A DNA stretch of 35,123 bases from positions 1 through 35,123 of the forward strand of contig CACYIC010000030.1 of assembly GCA_902774325.1 (NCBI GenBank), written 5' to 3'. A model generated the notes under the pieces. It saw only the letters and a list, made by a program, of their open reading frames with translations. It did not search any database and was not told where the DNA came from. Shown piece by piece: positions 31,250 to 35,123 of this stretch. The DNA is from an uncultured Ruminococcus sp. Its GTDB lineage: Bacteria; Bacillota; Clostridia; Oscillospirales; Acutalibacteraceae. Each line of letters starts with the position of its first letter. The stretch's first letter is position 1. A program made the position numbers and the translations under genes.

Positions 31250-32545
31250 TCATTGTGTAAATGTGCCATAGCCGGCAACTGCCTCATCTATCGTTATTTC
31301 GCCCGTTCCGACAAGATAACCGGCCAGCCTCAACTGGATGACCGCGTCATCCGACAATCCGAAAACTTCCGGCGACAGGATCCGGGATTCCGGAACGGCA
31401 CCTAATGCGGCGTACATGCTGTTAAAAGACAGGTCCTTCGTCGGCGATATCAGCCCCTTGTTTTGCGCCATCTCGTTCAGTTCCCGCGGCGTGATCAGAA
31501 AACGCATAAATTCGTTGGCCATGTCCAGATTTGAACTGTCTTTGTTGATAGAGAACTGCAGATTCGGCATGTCAAGAAAATATGCTCCTTCCTCCGCCAT
31601 GGGAACGGGGGCAAAGGTGTATGTAAAGGGGTTAGCAATAAATGCCTCAGAACGGCTCTCCCGCTTCTTTGTTCCGGAGACGGCGTCACCGGAGCAGAGC
31701 ATCATGGGTACGTCCCCTTCAAAGAAGCGAAGGATCACGGCGTCATAGTTATTTTCAATCTCTGCACACGCATCAAGGTCTACACAGCCGTCGTTCAGGA
31801 GCTGCACGAGCTTCTCAAGAGCGGGCCGCATATACTCGCCGGCTGATGCGTCAAGCGCATTGAGCTTTTTAACAGCCTCTTCATCGTGCGCCACTGTTCC
31901 GCAGAAGTACGGGTAAAGCACCAAGGAAAAAAGTGAAGTCGTCTCCTGCCGGGAGAAGCCCATCATTGGGTTTTCATAGCCCTTTTCACGAAACGCATCA
32001 CACACCGCTACCAGTTCCTGATAGGTTGTAGGAACGCTCAGGCCTTCTTTTTCAAAAAGGCTGTCGTTCACTAGCATGCCGTAGGTGTTTGAAAAAACCG
32101 GGATCATCGGCAGCGTACCGTCATCCGTATTCAAAAGTATATTGCTGCGGATACAGTCCAGATCAAGGCCCAGCGCGGGATCGGCCAAGTCTTCGGCATG
32201 GTCGATGGACGCCTTATATTGCTCCCGGCCATACATCCAGGAGTAATTGACGTAGATATCAGGGGCGTCGTTTCCGTTCAGGACCATTCCGATCATGTTA
32301 TTGTAGTCGTCAACCTTTGTAAATACCAGTTCCACATTGGGATAGTATTCGATAAAACGGTCAAATTCAGCTTCCAGAGCCTCAAAATTGTTGTAGCCGC
32401 CGGCAACGCTGATATGGCAACTGACAGAAGTATCCAAAGCCGGGCGAAACCCTTCCTCCGCCCCCGCATCCTGCTTCTCCGAACCGCACGCAGCCAGACC
32501 CAGGAGCATCAGCACTGCCAAAAACATACACATTGTCTTTTTCAT
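31250..32545 (-). CDS. ABC-type extracellular substrate-binding lipoprotein
   Basis: A 431-residue lipoprotein. Signal MKKTMCMFLAVLMLLGLAACGSEK has the lipobox LAAC, so the Cys at residue 20 is lipidated and the protein is tethered outside the membrane. The rest resembles family 1 (sugar-type) binding proteins: FDRFIEYYPNVELVFTKVDDYNNM, NDAPDIYVNYSWMYG, VFSNTYGMLVNDSLFEKEGLSVPTTYQEL and FSINKDSSNLDMANEFMRFL. No permease or ATPase gene is nearby. It begins two bases after the sensor kinase gene, so it may deliver a ligand to the kinase rather than to a transporter. ATG 32545 follows GGGAGAG. Confidence 0.9.
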   Translation of the reverse strand: MKKTMCMFLAVLMLLGLAACGSEKQDAGAEEGFRPALDTSVSCHISVAGGYNNFEALEAEFDRFIEYYPNVELVFTKVDDYNNMIGMVLNGNDAPDIYVNYSWMYGREQYKASIDHAEDLADPALGLDLDCIRSNILLNTDDGTLPMIPVFSNTYGMLVNDSLFEKEGLSVPTTYQELVAVCDAFREKGYENPMMGFSRQETTSLFSLVLYPYFCGTVAHDEEAVKKLNALDASAGEYMRPALEKLVQLLNDGCVDLDACAEIENNYDAVILRFFEGDVPMMLCSGDAVSGTKKRESRSEAFIANPFTYTFAPVPMAEEGAYFLDMPNLQFSINKDSSNLDMANEFMRFLITPRELNEMAQNKGLISPTKDLSFNSMYAALGAVPESRILSPEVFGLSDDAVIQLRLAGYLVGTGEITIDEAVAGYGTFTQ

Positions 32546-32547
32546 TA

Positions 32548-34395
32548 TTACTCTCTCCCTTCCTTGATTCTCCGGATTTCTTTGATAACCAATTCGATAT
32601 CGACGGGCTTTGCGATATGTCCATTCATTCCGGCCTCCAGGCATTCCGTGACGTTTTCGGAGAATGCGTCTGCCGTCATCGCAACAATCGGGATAGAGGC
32701 CGCCCATGGATCTTCCAATTTTCGGATTGCCCTGGTCGCGTCAAGCCCATTCATCTCCGGCATCTGTATATCCATGAAGATCAGCGTATAGCTGCCCTCC
32801 GCCGCCGCGCGCATCTTGTCCACACAGACTCGTCCGTTTTCCGCTCGCTCGGTGGTGATCCCAAACATGGAAAGCATGGCGGATATGATCTCCCAGTTGA
32901 TGTCGTAATCCTCGGCCACCAGGATGTGCAGCCCCTGCAAATCGGAATAATTATCTTCCGGCTCCTGGGAGACGGGCTCTTTTCCGATCAGATCGTTGAT
33001 TTTATCATAGAGCGTAGAGCGGAACAGCGGCTTGCTGACGAACCCGTTCGCCCCCGCCGCTTTCGCCCGATCCTCGATGTCCGACCAGTCATAAGCGGAA
33101 ATCAGCAGGATCGGGATATTTTCGTCCACCTCCGTGCGGATCCGGCGGATCGTCTCAATGCCGTCTGTTTCTGACATTTTCCAGTCCACGATGACTACGC
33201 CGTAATCCTGCCCGGAAAGATGCCTGTGCTTGACCATTCCGAGCGCTTCCAAACCGCTTTGCGCCGTCTCCACCGCGGCGCCAAGAGACACCAGAATATC
33301 AGCAGCCGTCTGGAGCAGGATCTCATCATCATCAACGAGCAGCACGTCGATAGGATCAAGCTTCATGTCGTCCCGCTGCCTGTCGGCTACGGGGATATCC
33401 AGTACGACGGTGAAGGTCGTCCCCTTGCCCTGCTCGCTCTGGCAGTCGATCGTGCCGCCAAGCAGATCGACCATCTGCTTTGTAATAGCCAGACCAAGAC
33501 CAGTCCCCTGAATGCTGTTGACACGGCTGTCGATCTGGCGCGAGAAGGGCTGATACATAGTCGTCATGAATTCCGGGGTCATACCGATGCCCGTATCTGC
33601 TACATTATAGCTCAGCCGTATGCAACCGGGTATGGCGCTCTTTTCCTCGCGCATATCTACGGTGACACGCCCGCCGGGTTCCGTGTACTTGATGGCGTTG
33701 GAGAGGATATTGATATAAATCTGATTCAGACGAAGCTGGTCTGTATATAAATATTCCTTTTCTATCTGATTGATGTGGAATCTGAAATCAATGTTCTTTT
33801 CCTTGATCATCGGCTGCGAGATATTGACAAGGTTTTCAACCGTTTCCACAATGGAAAATGTCAAAGGACTCAACTTCAGCTTTCCGCTTTCTACCTTCGA
33901 TATATCCAAAATATCGTTGATCAGCGTCAGCAGATGATTGCTGGCCAGGCTGATTTTCCGAAGACTCTCACCCGTCGACTCAACATCCCCGAGATTCTTC
34001 TCGGCAATCGTCGTAAGGCCTATGATGGCATTCATGGGTGTGCGGATGTCGTGAGACATGGCGGAGAGAAAATCGGTCTTTGCTTTGCTTGCGGATTCCG
34101 CCTCACGTGCTGCGGCCTGAAATCGCCTGTTCAGATAAAGCATGTAATGCAGGTCAAGCAGGAAAAGGACCAGAAGACCGGCAGAAACAACTCCGACCAG
34201 CAGCCAGTTTTCCGCATCCACATGGAGATCCTTCGCCGGCACTAAACCCAGTAACGTCCAACCGGTCGTGGCCGAGATAGGGGTAAAGGCAAGGATACAT
34301 TCCTGCCCGTGTGAGTTGATCATCGGAACGGAGCCCGTCGATGAAGTGACCCTGTCAAACAATTCACTTGACGATTCAGGATCTGTTGGATTGTA
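32548..34395 (-). pseudogene. Hybrid sensor histidine kinase, kinase-receiver part of a split gene
   Basis: In order: a remaining piece of sensor domain (YNPTDPESSSELFDRVTSS to TGWTLLGLVPAKDL), a second membrane segment (WLLVGVVSAGLLVLFLLDLHY), the dimerisation box MSHDIRTPMNAIIG with the phospho-His, an ATPase domain (ILSNAIKY, DTGIGM, GTGLGLAI), then two receiver domains (IDVLLVDDDEILL with VIVDWKMSETDG; LHILVAEDYDINWE with LIFMDIQMPEMNG). The frame continues upstream as YNPTDPE to about 34395, where it meets the sensor part in another frame. The kinase module itself is complete, but there is no good start and ribosome site for it, so the gene is probably disrupted unless the shift is a sequencing error. 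Confidence 0.85.
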
Positions 34396-35056
34396 AGTTC
34401 TTAAAGCTGTGTCCTTTCAGGATATAATCCCCGTTGGCATCGATCATGGACAGCTCGGCGTTCACCAGCTCTGTTTGCGGGAAAACCCATTTCTGTTCCA
34501 GCTCAGAGATGGGAATAACGCGCAGCAGGACAGCAGCCTCGGGAGAATCGCTTTCCGGTTTATTCAGCATAACAAGGTTGCAGAAAGCCAGTGACTGCTC
34601 GCCGTTCATCGGATTGGTGTACGCCCGGGTGATGTTGATTGACGTTCCGATTTCATTGATCCAATCCACGTTCTCCAGGAGAGCTATCTGCTTATAGGAA
34701 ACAGCATAGTCATTAGCCGTGCCCTGTTTCGGGCGCGTGGAGAGGCCAGTGGAGGTATCGAGAGAAATCAGATGTGCCGAGGTGTTCTCAAGCACATGGG
34801 AGGACCGGATAAACGCAACCGCCTCTTCCATGGTCATGTGCTCGCTGTTGATGTAGCGTGCCCAAACGTCACAGATCTGCTGCTCACCCTCCAGATAATT
34901 CTCCGTCACCTTCTCCATGGTGACCAGTGTGCTTTCAAAGTGTTCTATCTGCCTCCGGTAAGAATCGGTGTTTTCAAAGCGGGAGTAGAGAACAACGAAG
35001 ATCAGTATAGCGGCTATAGTGATTACGTTGACAATAATAGTGAGAATCTTTTTCAT
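34376..35056 (-). pseudogene. Sensor part of the split hybrid histidine kinase gene
   Basis: ATG 35056, after GGGAG, gives 226 residues: one membrane segment (ILTIIVNVITIAAILIFVVLY) and an extracellular sensor domain (helical EHFESTLVTMEKVTENYLEGE, then LDTSTGLST, YTNPMNGEQSLAFCNLVML, ELSMIDANGDYILKGHSFKN). It then reads LQSNRS and stops at 34376. The other frame at the same place reads YNPTDPESSSELFDR and continues into the kinase. The break therefore lies at about 34395-34400, just after HSFKN. From memory of related sensors, a dozen or fewer residues are missing there, so a small deletion with frameshift is likely. Sequence beyond 35056 to the window end shows no further gene. Confidence 0.8.
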
Positions 35057-35123
35057 GCGTGAATGCTCCCTATGGCTTCTATTGTTCTTCATGAATCAGC
35101 AACGAGTTTTGCAGTATGATTTG

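Overview
The window looks like a chromosomal segment of a gut-type Clostridia bacterium, most likely a Ruminococcus-like member of the Oscillospiraceae. This is inferred from GC-rich codon use in the core genes, strong AGGAGG-type ribosome sites, frequent TTG starts, DUF951 and DUF5658 genes, an S-box (SAM-I) riboswitch, and Firmicutes-style surface proteins. I could not run a search, so the species is open.

Layout. (1) Bases 1-2200 are an AT-rich stretch of broken genes: a thiamine diphosphokinase gene with an internal deletion, a VbhA-type antitoxin whose Fic toxin is cut after 21 to 22 codons, and a 5'-damaged ricin-B lectin gene. It ends at a tRNA-Arg(CCG). (2) 2389-9162 is a housekeeping block: a G3E/CobW GTPase with a long His-rich metal-binding insert, then DUF951, prfA, tsaC/ywlC, coaE and a lytic transglycosylase in one tight run, then an M18 aminopeptidase. 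(3) 9201-9471 is a dense cluster of inverted repeats with no gene. (4) 9614-16559 is a four-gene cell-surface cluster: an 1819-residue GLUG-repeat protein with a QTGE sorting-like tail, a membrane-anchored protein, a secreted protein, and a small QTGE-tailed protein. (5) 16683-20996 holds metK under a SAM-I riboswitch, a GNAT plus cupin pair, and a gpx-trxA-trxB thiol-redox operon. (6) 21138-23449 holds a DUF5658 membrane protein and an ABC-F ATPase.

(7) 23563-29065 holds the most unusual gene: a 1350-residue protein with two tandem TIR-like domains, a Sel1-like segment and 18 uniform 47-residue TPR-type repeats. It is transcribed divergently from an LtrA-family membrane protein. (8) 29194-31193 is a mobile or addiction region: a self-inhibited Fic protein between two copies of a roughly 100-bp repeat, then a decayed large serine recombinase. 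(9) 31250-35056 holds a substrate-binding lipoprotein behind a hybrid sensor histidine kinase gene. The kinase gene is split by a frameshifting deletion.

How parts work together. prfA, tsaC, coaE and the DUF951 gene form a translation and cofactor operon. Peroxidase, thioredoxin and thioredoxin reductase form a complete peroxide-reducing chain. The surface cluster probably builds one envelope structure. The TIR-TPR protein is the best candidate for an undescribed signalling or defence system, but nothing in the sequence proves its function.
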